DNA of 64,000 nt from a virus: positions 23,519 to 87,518 of IMG/VR virus record IMGVR_UViG_3300027969_003137; one strand, given 5' to 3'. A program made the position numbers and the translations under genes. Of the stretch, positions 51,486-59,242 are shown piece after piece; the first letter of the stretch is position 1, and every line of letters starts with the position of its first letter. Under the pieces are notes generated by a model. It had not been told where the DNA came from. It saw only the letters and a list, made by a program, of their open reading frames with translations, and searched no databases.

Positions 51486-52208
51486 ATGAGAGCGCAAGAG
51501 TTTGTAGTCGAAAAGAAAAAACGTAAGCGTAGACCTCGGTATGCTGCCTACGGTCCGGGCCCTTACGGCGGCTACGGATACTATGCTGGCTACAGCGGAG
51601 ACAGTGGATCCGAAGGTGGCGGCGACGGGGGTGGCGGTGGCGAAAGTATAAATCATGAAGCCTCATACCCTGGCAACATCGGCATGATGGAGTTGGCCAA
51701 GTTTTTTAGTATGGCCGATGAAGAACAAAAAACCATGTTCAAGCAACTGCTAGAGAAAGGCAAGAAGGGCTTGGCTTGGAAACTGGTACAAGACATTGTG
51801 GGTGTTAAACTACAGGGGTCAGAATTCAATGAAGATGCCATGATGGGAAAAATTGAAGACGGCGGAAAAATTGTTCGCATATTAAAAAAACAACACAGCG
51901 TACCGTTTAGCGATGAAAAAAACTGGCTGTTGATTGATACTGATCCTGCCAAAGGCAACAAAGGTCTTGGACTTAAATGGGTTCCGGCAAGTACTAGATT
52001 TACCTGGGTACGTCCTTACAAAGAAACCGTGGATGAAAACTTTGCTGATGGTAAGAATCCGCAGGACAAAGGCGATTCAAAACGTCATGGCATTAATACT
52101 AAAGGATCAGTGAGTAGTCTACGAAAAACTGCCAAACAGGGCGGACGCAAAGGACAACTAGCACACTGGCTGGCCAACATGAAAGCTGGAAGGGCTAAAA
52201 AGAAATGA
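51486..52208 (+). CDS. head-internal-type protein with Gly/Tyr-rich segment
   Basis: The 240-residue protein starts MRAQEFVVEKKKRKRR, nearly the same as the T4 internal-protein start MKTYQEFIAE. A Gly/Tyr-rich segment (YGGYGYYAGYSGDSG) follows, then a helical domain and a basic end (SVSSLRKTAKQGG, LAHWLANMKAGRAKKK) found in many phage proteins. Overlaps the next gene (ATGA). Function unknown; packaging with DNA is likely. Confidence 0.65.
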   Translation: MRAQEFVVEKKKRKRRPRYAAYGPGPYGGYGYYAGYSGDSGSEGGGDGGGGGESINHEASYPGNIGMMELAKFFSMADEEQKTMFKQLLEKGKKGLAWKLVQDIVGVKLQGSEFNEDAMMGKIEDGGKIVRILKKQHSVPFSDEKNWLLIDTDPAKGNKGLGLKWVPASTRFTWVRPYKETVDENFADGKNPQDKGDSKRHGINTKGSVSSLRKTAKQGGRKGQLAHWLANMKAGRAKKK

Positions 52209-52360
52209 GAGCTCACGAATTTATTTCTGAAAAACGCAAGATTCCCTTTGCGGGAGCAAAAGTTGGGCACAAAGAAGGCCCAGCAGGGCAGTGGCGCAAC
52301 AAAGGTCCCAAGGCAAATAAGCCCGCTAAACAGGGCGACCTAGTAGGCGGCGCTACTTAA
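52205..52360 (+). CDS. 51-residue head-internal-type peptide
   Basis: A short ORF in ATGA overlap with the previous gene. It starts MRAHEFISEKRKIPF, a clear capsid-targeting-like sequence with SE before the basic part, and continues as a Gly/Lys-rich peptide to the TAA at 52358. The length and sequence match the small internal proteins of T4 type. Followed by a late box. Confidence 0.65.
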   Translation: MRAHEFISEKRKIPFAGAKVGHKEGPAGQWRNKGPKANKPAKQGDLVGGAT

Positions 52361-52361
52361 C

Positions 52362-52369
52362 TATAAATA
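52362..52369 (+). promoter_or_regulatory. late promoter box TATAAATA (perfect), 5 nt before a start codon
   Basis: An exact T4 late consensus box. It ends 5 nt before the ATG at 52375, and no Shine-Dalgarno is visible upstream of that start. Confidence 0.75.
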
Positions 52370-52374
52370 ATAGT

Positions 52375-52551
52375 ATGAAACTAAAAGAATTGTTCGAGAC
52401 AGCGTCAGGTATGGGTGCAGGAGATGTTGCTACCTTTATTAAGAACGGTTCTGGAGCGGGCGTGGGTACTCTTTTTGGGGGTAGTTATCAGCAGAAATCT
52501 GCCAAAAAACCCAAGGCAAAGAAGCCTCGCGAAAGTATATTAAGAAGATAA
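52375..52551 (+). CDS. 58-residue head-internal-type peptide
   Basis: A short ORF that starts MKLKELFETASG, matching the T4 Alt-type capsid-targeting sequence (ELITELFDE). It is Gly-rich in the middle and ends very basic (KSAKKPKAKKPRESILRR). The late box 5 nt before its ATG supports late expression. The stop codon overlaps the next late box. Confidence 0.65.
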   Translation: MKLKELFETASGMGAGDVATFIKNGSGAGVGTLFGGSYQQKSAKKPKAKKPRESILRR

Positions 52552-52554
52552 ATA
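52547..52554 (+). promoter_or_regulatory. late promoter box GATAAATA, 4 nt before a start codon
   Basis: The box spans the previous stop codon and ends 4 nt before the ATG at 52559, with no Shine-Dalgarno. Confidence 0.65.
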
Positions 52555-52558
52555 TAGT

Positions 52559-52861
52559 ATGGACTTTAAAAAACCCGATCACGAAGCAGAAATGGCAAAA
52601 GCAGAACTAGCTCAGATAGCTAAAAATGCTATGGCCATTTATCGTATGATCAAAGAAGGCGACGAGTTAGATGGTTGGATCAGCAGTTATATCTCTGTGG
52701 CCAACGATCATTTAAATTCTGTTCACGAGAAGATGGATTACGAATCTCAAGCACATGGTGCTGTTAATCAAGGTCCTAGAGAATTTGAAGAATCAACGCA
52801 GTACCAAATTAAAAGCAATCTGTGCGAACAGTGGCTAGAGAAAAAATATCAAGGAAGATAA
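52559..52861 (+). CDS. conserved small helical protein
   Basis: The 100-residue protein is mostly helical and charged (HEAEMAKAELAQIAKNAMAI, YRMIKEGDELDGWISSYI). It is one of the more conserved small proteins in this cassette to my memory, but has no known role. It precedes the scaffold-like gene by 2 nt. Confidence 0.65.
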   Translation: MDFKKPDHEAEMAKAELAQIAKNAMAIYRMIKEGDELDGWISSYISVANDHLNSVHEKMDYESQAHGAVNQGPREFEESTQYQIKSNLCEQWLEKKYQGR

Positions 52862-52863
52862 AA

Positions 52864-53901
52864 ATGGATTTTAAATCAATCATCAGCAAACTAGACAGCA
52901 TGGAAGCACCTCCACAGACTCCTGCTGCTCCTAAATTGGATAAAGCTGTTCAACTAAACGAAGATGCACAATTGCGTGTACTAAGTGGTCGTTCTACATA
53001 CGTTGCAGAAGCCAAGAAAAAGGCCGAAGAAGATGTCAAAGAAGAAATGAAAGTTGGCGACAAAAAGGCTAGTTCTACAGGTGGCACTATTGAAAAGACA
53101 GCTACTGGTATCAAGCACACAGCTGGCAAGAACTATGGTGGCGATAAGGCTCCTAAAGATGACGACAGTGATGACGAGCCAAAAGCTAAGAAAGCCAAAA
53201 AAGAAAGCATTGAGCCACAATTCAAATCTAAGTTCATGAAGATGGTGGAAGCGGCTAAAGAAGAAAGCGAAGCTGATGCCAAGAAGAAAAAAGAAGACAA
53301 GAAAAAGAAAATGGCCAAGATCATGGACGAAGGTGCTAAGCCAGACTTTCTAGACATGGACAAAGACGGTGACAAGAAAGAGCCAATGAAAAAAGCTGCC
53401 GGTGACAAAGGCGGAGACAAGAAAGACGGCAAGAAAGGTATGAGTGCTGCTCAAGCCAAGTACTTTGGTAAGAAAGAATCAGTTGAAGAAGCTGCTGAAA
53501 TGAAAACTGGTGATAAGAAAAAGTCTTCCACAGGCGGCACAATTGAAAAAACTGCCACTGGTGTCAAGCATACAGCTGGTAAGAACTATAGCGGCAAGGC
53601 AGCAGAAGCTGACAAAAAGAAAACTGACGAAAGCAAGATGATGCCAAAAGGCAAGAAGCGTCCTGTTAAAGAATCAATTGAAAACATTTTATCATTCAAA
53701 GACATGATCAAACTTGTGCAAGAGAGTGGTGGACAACAACAAATTGATGCAGTTGATCAAGAATTGTTTTCTTGGGCTCAACGTGTTGCCAAACAAAAAA
53801 TTGGTGAAGGCCTAAAAGCCGATGTGTATGCAGGTATGGTATATGAGCGTATGGGTGGCGTATTCGAAATGTACGATGTACTAAGCGAAGACCAAAAGTA
53901 A
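52864..53901 (+). CDS. Lys/Glu-rich scaffold or head-core-like protein with internal duplication
   Basis: The 345-residue protein starts at the ATG at 52864; the open frame upstream overlaps the previous gene. It is extremely rich in Lys, Glu and Ala. A 32-residue unit (GDKKASSTGGTIEKTATGIK and continuing) occurs twice, encoded at 53047-53142 and 53500-53595. FLDMDKDGDKKEP resembles an EF-hand calcium loop. The last 85 residues form an ordered helical domain (IDAVDQELFSWAQRVAKQKI). A prohead core or internal protein fits this composition. A terminator follows. Confidence 0.65.
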   Translation: MDFKSIISKLDSMEAPPQTPAAPKLDKAVQLNEDAQLRVLSGRSTYVAEAKKKAEEDVKEEMKVGDKKASSTGGTIEKTATGIKHTAGKNYGGDKAPKDDDSDDEPKAKKAKKESIEPQFKSKFMKMVEAAKEESEADAKKKKEDKKKKMAKIMDEGAKPDFLDMDKDGDKKEPMKKAAGDKGGDKKDGKKGMSAAQAKYFGKKESVEEAAEMKTGDKKKSSTGGTIEKTATGVKHTAGKNYSGKAAEADKKKTDESKMMPKGKKRPVKESIENILSFKDMIKLVQESGGQQQIDAVDQELFSWAQRVAKQKIGEGLKADVYAGMVYERMGGVFEMYDVLSEDQK

Positions 53902-53918
53902 TTTAACCAATCGCACTC

Positions 53919-53949
53919 AAAAGCCGGCAATTTAGTTGACCGGCTTTTT
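53919..53949 (+). terminator. rho-independent terminator overlapping a promoter
   Basis: AAAAGCCGG (53919-53927) pairs with CCGGCTTTT (53940-53948) around a 12-nt loop, ending in a T run. The -35 TTGACC of the next promoter (53936-53941) starts in the loop and ends in the stem. Confidence 0.88.
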
Positions 53950-53964
53950 CTTTGACTATATAAT
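53936..53964 (+). promoter_or_regulatory. sigma70 promoter TTGACC-17-TATAAT
   Basis: The spacer is 17 nt and the -10 is consensus. Initiation near 53971 gives a short leader with AGGAG before the ATG at 53984. Confidence 0.82.
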
Positions 53965-53983
53965 AGCTGTATAGGAGAAAATT

Positions 53984-54247
53984 ATGTCAACTAGAATGTA
54001 CGGTCCCGAAGAAAAAGCAAAACTAGAACGTCTTATCAACGAAGGCGGAAATGTGTTGCGTGAATTAGAAGATCTCAAAGAGGGCCTTAAAGAAACTGTT
54101 AAAGCTGTTGCAGAAGAATTACAAATCAAACCATCAGTTATTAACAAAGCAATTGCTATTGCACATAAAGACAACTGGAAAGATCACGAACAAGAATGGA
54201 ATGACATCGAAATGATTCTCGGTGTGACTAAACGCCTGCCTGAATAA
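53984..54247 (+). CDS. dsbA: DsbA-like late-promoter DNA-binding protein
   Basis: The 87-residue protein resembles T4 DsbA, a double-stranded DNA-binding protein that attaches near late promoters. The shared core is a helix ending in the LQIKPSVINKAIAIAHKDNW region, followed by a charged C-terminal helix. A role in regulating the phage's late transcription fits the many ATAAATA boxes here. It has its own early-type promoter and ribosome site. Confidence 0.7.
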   Translation: MSTRMYGPEEKAKLERLINEGGNVLRELEDLKEGLKETVKAVAEELQIKPSVINKAIAIAHKDNWKDHEQEWNDIEMILGVTKRLPE

Positions 54248-54258
54248 CTAGGCATAAA

Positions 54259-55389
54259 TTGACTCAATCTAATTATTGTGCGGCAATTTATAAGGGACTG
54301 TATGTTTCTGCCGAATCTAATAACCAAGCCAAGATAAGCGCCTGTTGTGTTAACCAAACAGGACCAGCAACATCTGTAATCGATTTTCATAAAGATGTAT
54401 ATCTAACCAATCAACGTGAAGAGTTCAACAAAGGCAATAGACCTAGTAATTGTGACTTCTGTTGGCGCAAAGAAGATGCAGGATTGTCTAGTCGTAGAGA
54501 AAGAAGTATTATTAAACCGTCGGAAGATCCCTATGAAGTTGAATTGTTAACAATGCACTATAATGTTGCTCCGTTATGCAATGCCAAATGTATTACCTGT
54601 GGAAGTCAGTGGAGTAGTGCTTGGGCTGCAGAGGACGAGAAGTTTAATACTGTAGGCGTTGACTTTCGCAGTTTTAATCAAATACGTAAATCTGACCCAG
54701 AATTTAATGTGGACTTTAGCAAGCTAACACAGATTTACTTCAACGGGGGCGAGCCGTTCCTAAGCACAGATGTCAATAGGATCTTAACCAAAGTTAAAGA
54801 ACAACAGGGCTCGTTAGACAAATTGAGCCTAGTGGTCAATACTAATTGTAGCATCATGCCTACTAAGAAAGATGTAGCTCTTTGGAACAAATGTAAGTCT
54901 ATATCTCTAATCTGTAGTGTTGAAGCAGTAGGTGCGCAGTTTGAATATATACGCTATCCATTAAGTTGGGATGAAGTATCTCACAATGTAGATAACTTTG
55001 GCTCACTATTTGATAAACAGCTAGTAATTAATATATCCCCTAATCTAGGAGTACATAATGCTCTAGAGTTTGACAATCTAGTTAATTGGTTCAATGGCCT
55101 TGCACAGGATAATACTACCTATATACTAAATCCAGAACTAACTGTAGGAACGTTATCATTTGACACAGTATCTGCTGATGTTAAAGCGGCCATGCTAGAA
55201 ATTATACCCACAGGACAGCAGTTTGATAAACTCAGACTATTTGTTCAAACGAGTACAAATGGTAATAACTCCAGATGGATTAACACACTTAATAATATAG
55301 ACTATAGACGTGGTCTAAACTGGGCTGAAGTGTTTCCAGAACTATCTAGACTAATACAACAGAATTCAACAGTTGACAATATTAAATAA
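54259..55389 (+). CDS. radical-SAM-like (twitch domain) protein
   Basis: The 376-residue protein has a C-x3-C-x2-C cluster (LCNAKCITCGSQW, about residues 110-122), the [4Fe-4S] motif of radical SAM enzymes. IYFNGGEPF follows as the GGE motif that contacts SAM, and an N-terminal cysteine group (CDFCWRKE) is also present. The reaction is unknown. The start is TTG at 54259, the only start codon in the frame before the conserved part; an ATAAATT element overlaps it. It may depend on the Fe-S genes of this phage. Confidence 0.7.
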   Translation: MTQSNYCAAIYKGLYVSAESNNQAKISACCVNQTGPATSVIDFHKDVYLTNQREEFNKGNRPSNCDFCWRKEDAGLSSRRERSIIKPSEDPYEVELLTMHYNVAPLCNAKCITCGSQWSSAWAAEDEKFNTVGVDFRSFNQIRKSDPEFNVDFSKLTQIYFNGGEPFLSTDVNRILTKVKEQQGSLDKLSLVVNTNCSIMPTKKDVALWNKCKSISLICSVEAVGAQFEYIRYPLSWDEVSHNVDNFGSLFDKQLVINISPNLGVHNALEFDNLVNWFNGLAQDNTTYILNPELTVGTLSFDTVSADVKAAMLEIIPTGQQFDKLRLFVQTSTNGNNSRWINTLNNIDYRRGLNWAEVFPELSRLIQQNSTVDNIK

Positions 55390-55408
55390 TGATAGTACAA
55401 TTAACTTT

Positions 55409-55699
55409 ATGAATGATTTATTAAAACCTACATTTGATTGGATACAAGATGACTTTAAGTCTAACAGGATTCGCTTTTTTATTGAGTTGCTTGCTTGGGC
55501 TATTAGTATTGGTTGCAGTATTACTATGGCAATTACAGTCCCAAACCCTCCGCTTCTTGCTCTTTATCCCGTTTGGATCACTGGCTGTGCTTTGTATGCT
55601 TGGGCTTCTTGGACTAGGAAATCTTTTGGCATGTTGGCTAACTATATACTGCTAACCACTATTGATACAATTGGTCTAGCAAGAATGCTAATTAATTAA
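55409..55699 (+). CDS. small membrane protein
   Basis: The 96-residue protein from the ATG at 55409 has about three hydrophobic segments (LLAWAISIGCSITMAITV, LLALYPVWITGCALYAWASW, LANYILLTTIDTIGLARML). It is PnuC-like in size and hydrophobicity but no signature residue is certain. It overlaps nothing and precedes the polymerase leader. Function unknown. Confidence 0.6.
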   Translation: MNDLLKPTFDWIQDDFKSNRIRFFIELLAWAISIGCSITMAITVPNPPLLALYPVWITGCALYAWASWTRKSFGMLANYILLTTIDTIGLARMLIN

Positions 55700-55718
55700 A
55701 TAAAGTAAGAAGGTAGGC

Positions 55719-55778
55719 GTGGCCACAAACCGCACATTGGTATTTGCAAGCCCTAAATTGCATAGGAGAAAAATTTGA
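55719..55778 (+). CDS. possible 19-residue leader peptide of the polymerase gene
   Basis: A GTG-started frame with AAGG upstream ends in a TGA that overlaps the TTG start of the polymerase gene (TTGA). Such an arrangement would couple polymerase translation to the leader. It contains the hairpin described at 55745-55768. It is short and may be chance. Confidence 0.3.
   Translation: MATNRTLVFASPKLHRRKI
55745..55768 (+). promoter_or_regulatory. candidate gp43 translational operator hairpin
   Basis: TGCAA (55745-55749) and TTGCA (55758-55762) form a 5-bp stem with the 8-nt loop GCCCTAAA, one base before the AGGAG ribosome site (55764-55768). T4 DNA polymerase represses its own mRNA by binding a hairpin of 5 bp and an 8-nt loop just before its ribosome site. 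The loop sequence differs from T4 (AAUAACUC). Confidence 0.5.
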
Positions 55779-58444
55779 GTTATGTAGACGCTTTCTATAA
55801 TAGAGAGCAGGATATGATTCACGTCGTCGAACGTGATGACAAAGGTAATAGACATTACAAAGAATATCCTGCTAGACATATATTTTATTACCCAGATGCC
55901 AAGGGTAAATTCACAAGTATTTTTGGACAACCTCTTTCACGAGTAAGTTCTAAAAATGTCAAAGAACATCGCAAAGAACTTGCAATTCATTCAAACAAAA
56001 AACTGTTTGAAAGTGACATCAACCCGATCTATCGTTGTCTAGAAGACAACTATCTTAATCAAGACGCACCAAAATTAAACATAGCGTTCTTTGACATTGA
56101 GGTCGACTTTGACCCAGAACGTGGCTATGCATCACCTGAAGATGCATTCATGCCTATCACCGCTATTGCTGTTTATCTGCAATGGATGCAGACCATGGTG
56201 TGTTTGGCAATTCCTCCTAAAACATTATCAATGGAAGAAGCACAAAAACAAGTTGAAGAATTCCCCAATACCATGCTGTTTGACAACGAAGCAGACATGT
56301 TAGATACGTTCTTGGATCTAATTCAAGATGCAGACGTACTAAGTGGTTGGAACTCAGAAGGCTTCGATATTCCGTATACTGTTAACCGTGTGACCAAAGT
56401 TCTTAGCAAAGAAGACACACGTAGATTCTGTTTGTGGAATCAGTTTCCCAAGAAGCGTGAGTACGAAAAATACGGTAAAGCTGCGGTCACTTATGACCTT
56501 ATTGGTCGTGTACACTTAGACAGTCTTGAACTGTATCGCAAGTACACATATGAAGAACGACACACATATCGATTGGATGCCATCGGCGAGATGGAAATTG
56601 GTGAAAACAAGACGGTGTACGAAGGTACGCTCGATCAACTGTACAACAATGACTTCCGTAGGTTTATTGAATACAACAGACAAGACTGTATGCTGTTGGA
56701 AAAACTAGACAAGAAACTAAAGTTTCTAGATCTTGCTAATACACTGGCACATGAATGTACTGTGTTGTTGCAGACCACTATGGGTGCTGTGGCAGTCACT
56801 GAACAGGCCATTATCAACGAAGCTCACAAGCGTGGATTCATTGTGCCTAACAGAGTGTCTCGAGAAGAAGGTTTCAGCAATCAAGCTGCCGGTGCCTATG
56901 TTGCTTACCCCAAGAAAGGCATTCACGAGTGGATTGGTTCTTTAGATATTAACTCGTTGTATCCTTCAGCGATTCGTGCCTTGAACATGGGTCCAGAAAC
57001 TATTGTTGGACAATTGCGTCAAGATGGTACCAAAGACTTTATTGCAGCAGAAATTGGTAAAGGAAAGTCATTCGCCTCAGCATGGGAAGGTATCTTTGGT
57101 TCATTAGAATATGCAGCCGTACTGGAAAAAAATGTTGGACGCGAAATCATCATTGACTGGGAAGATGGCGGAGTCGATACTCTGAGTGCTGCTCAGGCCT
57201 ATGATCTAATCTTTGAATCAAATCAACCTTGGATGCTTTCAGCTAACGGTACTATCTTCACTTATGAAAAAGAAGGGATCATCCCTGGATTGTTAAAACG
57301 TTGGTATGCTGAACGTAAAGACATGCAGGCCAAATTAAAAGAATGTATAAAGGCGGGAAATAAAATTGAAGAAGAATACTGGGACAAACGTCAGCTTGTT
57401 AAAAAGATTAACCTCAACAGTCTCTATGGTGCTATTCTTAATCCTGGTTGTCGTTTCTTTGATAATCGTATTGGTCAGTCCACCACACTCACTGGCCGTG
57501 CCATTGCCCGGCATATGGCTGGTAAGGTAAACGAAATTATCACAGGCGAAAACAATCATACAGGTAAAGCCATTATCTATGGTGATACAGACTCGTGTTA
57601 TTTCTCAGCGTACACTACACTAAGAAAAGAAATTGATCAAGGAGCTCTTCCTTGGACTAAAGAATCAGTTGTCGATCTATATGATACCATTGGGGAAGAA
57701 GTAAACTCAACCTTTCCCAAGTTCATGCAAGATGCGTTCCATTGTCCTAAGACTCGGGGTGAAGTTATCAAAGCAGGACGGGAGATTGTTGCCAGTCGCG
57801 GCTTGTTTATCACAAAGAAACGATATGCTGTATTGTATTACGATAAAGAAGGCAAACGTGCAGACATAGACGGCAAGCCCGGCAAGATCAAGGCCATGGG
57901 ATTAGATCTCAAACGTAGTGATACTCCTGTGGTTATTCAAGACTTTTTAAGTGAAGTATTGACCAAAGTTCTAAATAACGGTACCAAAGAAGATGTACTA
58001 GAATATATTACTGCGTTCCGTACTGAGTTTAAAGTTAGACCCGGTTGGGAAAAAGGATCACCTAAACGTGCTAATAACATTTCAGAGTACCGCGACAAAG
58101 AAAAGAAAGCAGGTAAGACTAACATGCCCGGACACGTTCGAGCAAGTCTTAACTGGAACACTTTGAAGCGTATGATGGATGACAAATATTCAATGGCTAT
58201 TACAGACGGTGCCAAGGTGATCGTTTGTAAGGTCAAAGATAATCCAATGGGGTATACATCAGTTGCCTACCCTGTAGATGAACTTAGACTACCTCAATGG
58301 TTTAAGGACTTACCTTTTAACGATGCCGAAATGGAAAATGCAGTCATCGATGAAAAGTTAGAAAACTTGATTGGTGTTTTGGAATGGGACATCAGTTCAA
58401 CTCGCAGTGATAATACATTTGCAAAATTGTTTGACTTTGAGTAA
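55775..58444 (+). CDS. 43: family B DNA polymerase (T4 gp43 homolog)
   Basis: The 889-residue replicative polymerase starts with TTG 6 nt after AGGAG. The 3'-5' exonuclease is intact: FFDIEVD (Asp107, Glu109), SGWNSEGFDIPY and YNRQDCMLLEKL. Polymerase motif A is DINSLYPS (391-398), motif B KINLNSLYG, and motif C YGDTDS (602-607). The length is close to T4 (898). The C-terminus has a hydrophobic/acidic end (AKLFDFE) like the clamp-binding tail of T4-type polymerases. It is followed directly by the sliding clamp gene. Confidence 0.97.
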   Translation: MSYVDAFYNREQDMIHVVERDDKGNRHYKEYPARHIFYYPDAKGKFTSIFGQPLSRVSSKNVKEHRKELAIHSNKKLFESDINPIYRCLEDNYLNQDAPKLNIAFFDIEVDFDPERGYASPEDAFMPITAIAVYLQWMQTMVCLAIPPKTLSMEEAQKQVEEFPNTMLFDNEADMLDTFLDLIQDADVLSGWNSEGFDIPYTVNRVTKVLSKEDTRRFCLWNQFPKKREYEKYGKAAVTYDLIGRVHLDSLELYRKYTYEERHTYRLDAIGEMEIGENKTVYEGTLDQLYNNDFRRFIEYNRQDCMLLEKLDKKLKFLDLANTLAHECTVLLQTTMGAVAVTEQAIINEAHKRGFIVPNRVSREEGFSNQAAGAYVAYPKKGIHEWIGSLDINSLYPSAIRALNMGPETIVGQLRQDGTKDFIAAEIGKGKSFASAWEGIFGSLEYAAVLEKNVGREIIIDWEDGGVDTLSAAQAYDLIFESNQPWMLSANGTIFTYEKEGIIPGLLKRWYAERKDMQAKLKECIKAGNKIEEEYWDKRQLVKKINLNSLYGAILNPGCRFFDNRIGQSTTLTGRAIARHMAGKVNEIITGENNHTGKAIIYGDTDSCYFSAYTTLRKEIDQGALPWTKESVVDLYDTIGEEVNSTFPKFMQDAFHCPKTRGEVIKAGREIVASRGLFITKKRYAVLYYDKEGKRADIDGKPGKIKAMGLDLKRSDTPVVIQDFLSEVLTKVLNNGTKEDVLEYITAFRTEFKVRPGWEKGSPKRANNISEYRDKEKKAGKTNMPGHVRASLNWNTLKRMMDDKYSMAITDGAKVIVCKVKDNPMGYTSVAYPVDELRLPQWFKDLPFNDAEMENAVIDEKLENLIGVLEWDISSTRSDNTFAKLFDFE

Positions 58445-58451
58445 ATTGCGG

Positions 58452-58480
58452 TTGCTTTTTACTCTAGATCTAAATATAAT
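58452..58480 (+). promoter_or_regulatory. sigma70-type promoter TTGCTT-17-TATAAT in a hairpin loop
   Basis: The -10 is consensus and the spacer is 17 nt. The -35 lies in the loop of a 7-bp hairpin GAGTAAA (58439-58445)/TTTACTC (58458-58464) that contains the polymerase stop codon. Predicted start near 58487; AGGAG at 58491-58495 serves the clamp gene. Confidence 0.7.
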
Positions 58481-58503
58481 CTTAATATACAGGAGAACTT
58501 TCA

Positions 58504-59241
58504 ATGAAAGATATTTTACAAGACATCGTGTCACACACACAAAACCTAGGCTTCTTAACCACAGTTAAAGTCACAGGCACAGAAAAAGGCACAACAGTTA
58601 ATTCAATGGCTGATGATCGTTCAGTTATTATGGAAGCAGAAACTGCTGCTCCTTACTCAGACATGATTGGCGTGTTTGGTATGCCACAACTTAACAAATT
58701 AAAATATTTGTTAGACGGTTCTGAGTATAAGGAAAATGCTAAAATTAGTATCACTACCGCAGAACGCAATGGCGAGACTGTTCCAACCGGCTTACACTTT
58801 GAAAACAAAGACGGCGACTTCAAGAACGACTATCGTTTCATGAACACAGAAATTATCAACGAAAAGATGAAGACTGTTAAGTTCCGTGGCGTCAAGTGGG
58901 ATGTAGAAATTGAGCCTACAGTCAGTGCTGTACAGCGTTTCAACTTCCAAGCAGGTGCTAACAACGAGCATCCAACGTTCTTGGCCAAGACAGATGGCGG
59001 CAATCTAAAGTTCATCTTTGGTGACGCAAGCACACACGGTGGTGAGTTTATCTTTGCACAAAACGTAGCAGGCAAACTCGATCGTGGCTGGACTTGGCCA
59101 GTTATGCCAATCTTGAGCATTCTTAAGATTGCAGATGTTAACAACACTAAGATGTCTTTGAGTAACGAAGGTGCTATTCAGATTACTCTAGATAGCGGAC
59201 TTGCCACTTACAAATATATCATTCCAGCACAAGCGGCCTAA
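58504..59241 (+). CDS. 45: sliding clamp (T4 gp45 homolog)
   Basis: The 245-residue protein is slightly longer than T4 gp45 (228) and shows the two-domain clamp pattern: MIGVFGMPQLNKLKYLLDG in the first half and TWPVMPILSILKIADVNN with FIFGDASTHG in the second. It forms a ring that tethers the polymerase to DNA and in T4 also activates late transcription. It has its own promoter. The start follows AGGAGAACTTTCA. Confidence 0.93.
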   Translation: MKDILQDIVSHTQNLGFLTTVKVTGTEKGTTVNSMADDRSVIMEAETAAPYSDMIGVFGMPQLNKLKYLLDGSEYKENAKISITTAERNGETVPTGLHFENKDGDFKNDYRFMNTEIINEKMKTVKFRGVKWDVEIEPTVSAVQRFNFQAGANNEHPTFLAKTDGGNLKFIFGDASTHGGEFIFAQNVAGKLDRGWTWPVMPILSILKIADVNNTKMSLSNEGAIQITLDSGLATYKYIIPAQAA

Positions 59242-59242
59242 T

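Noticed and set aside
43211-58459. T4 MotA-type middle promoter boxes (TGCTTGA at 43211, TGCTTTT at 58453)
   Set aside because: The distance to the -10 is about 15-18 nt, longer than the 12-13 nt usual for MotA promoters, and normal -35 elements at 17 nt explain the sites.
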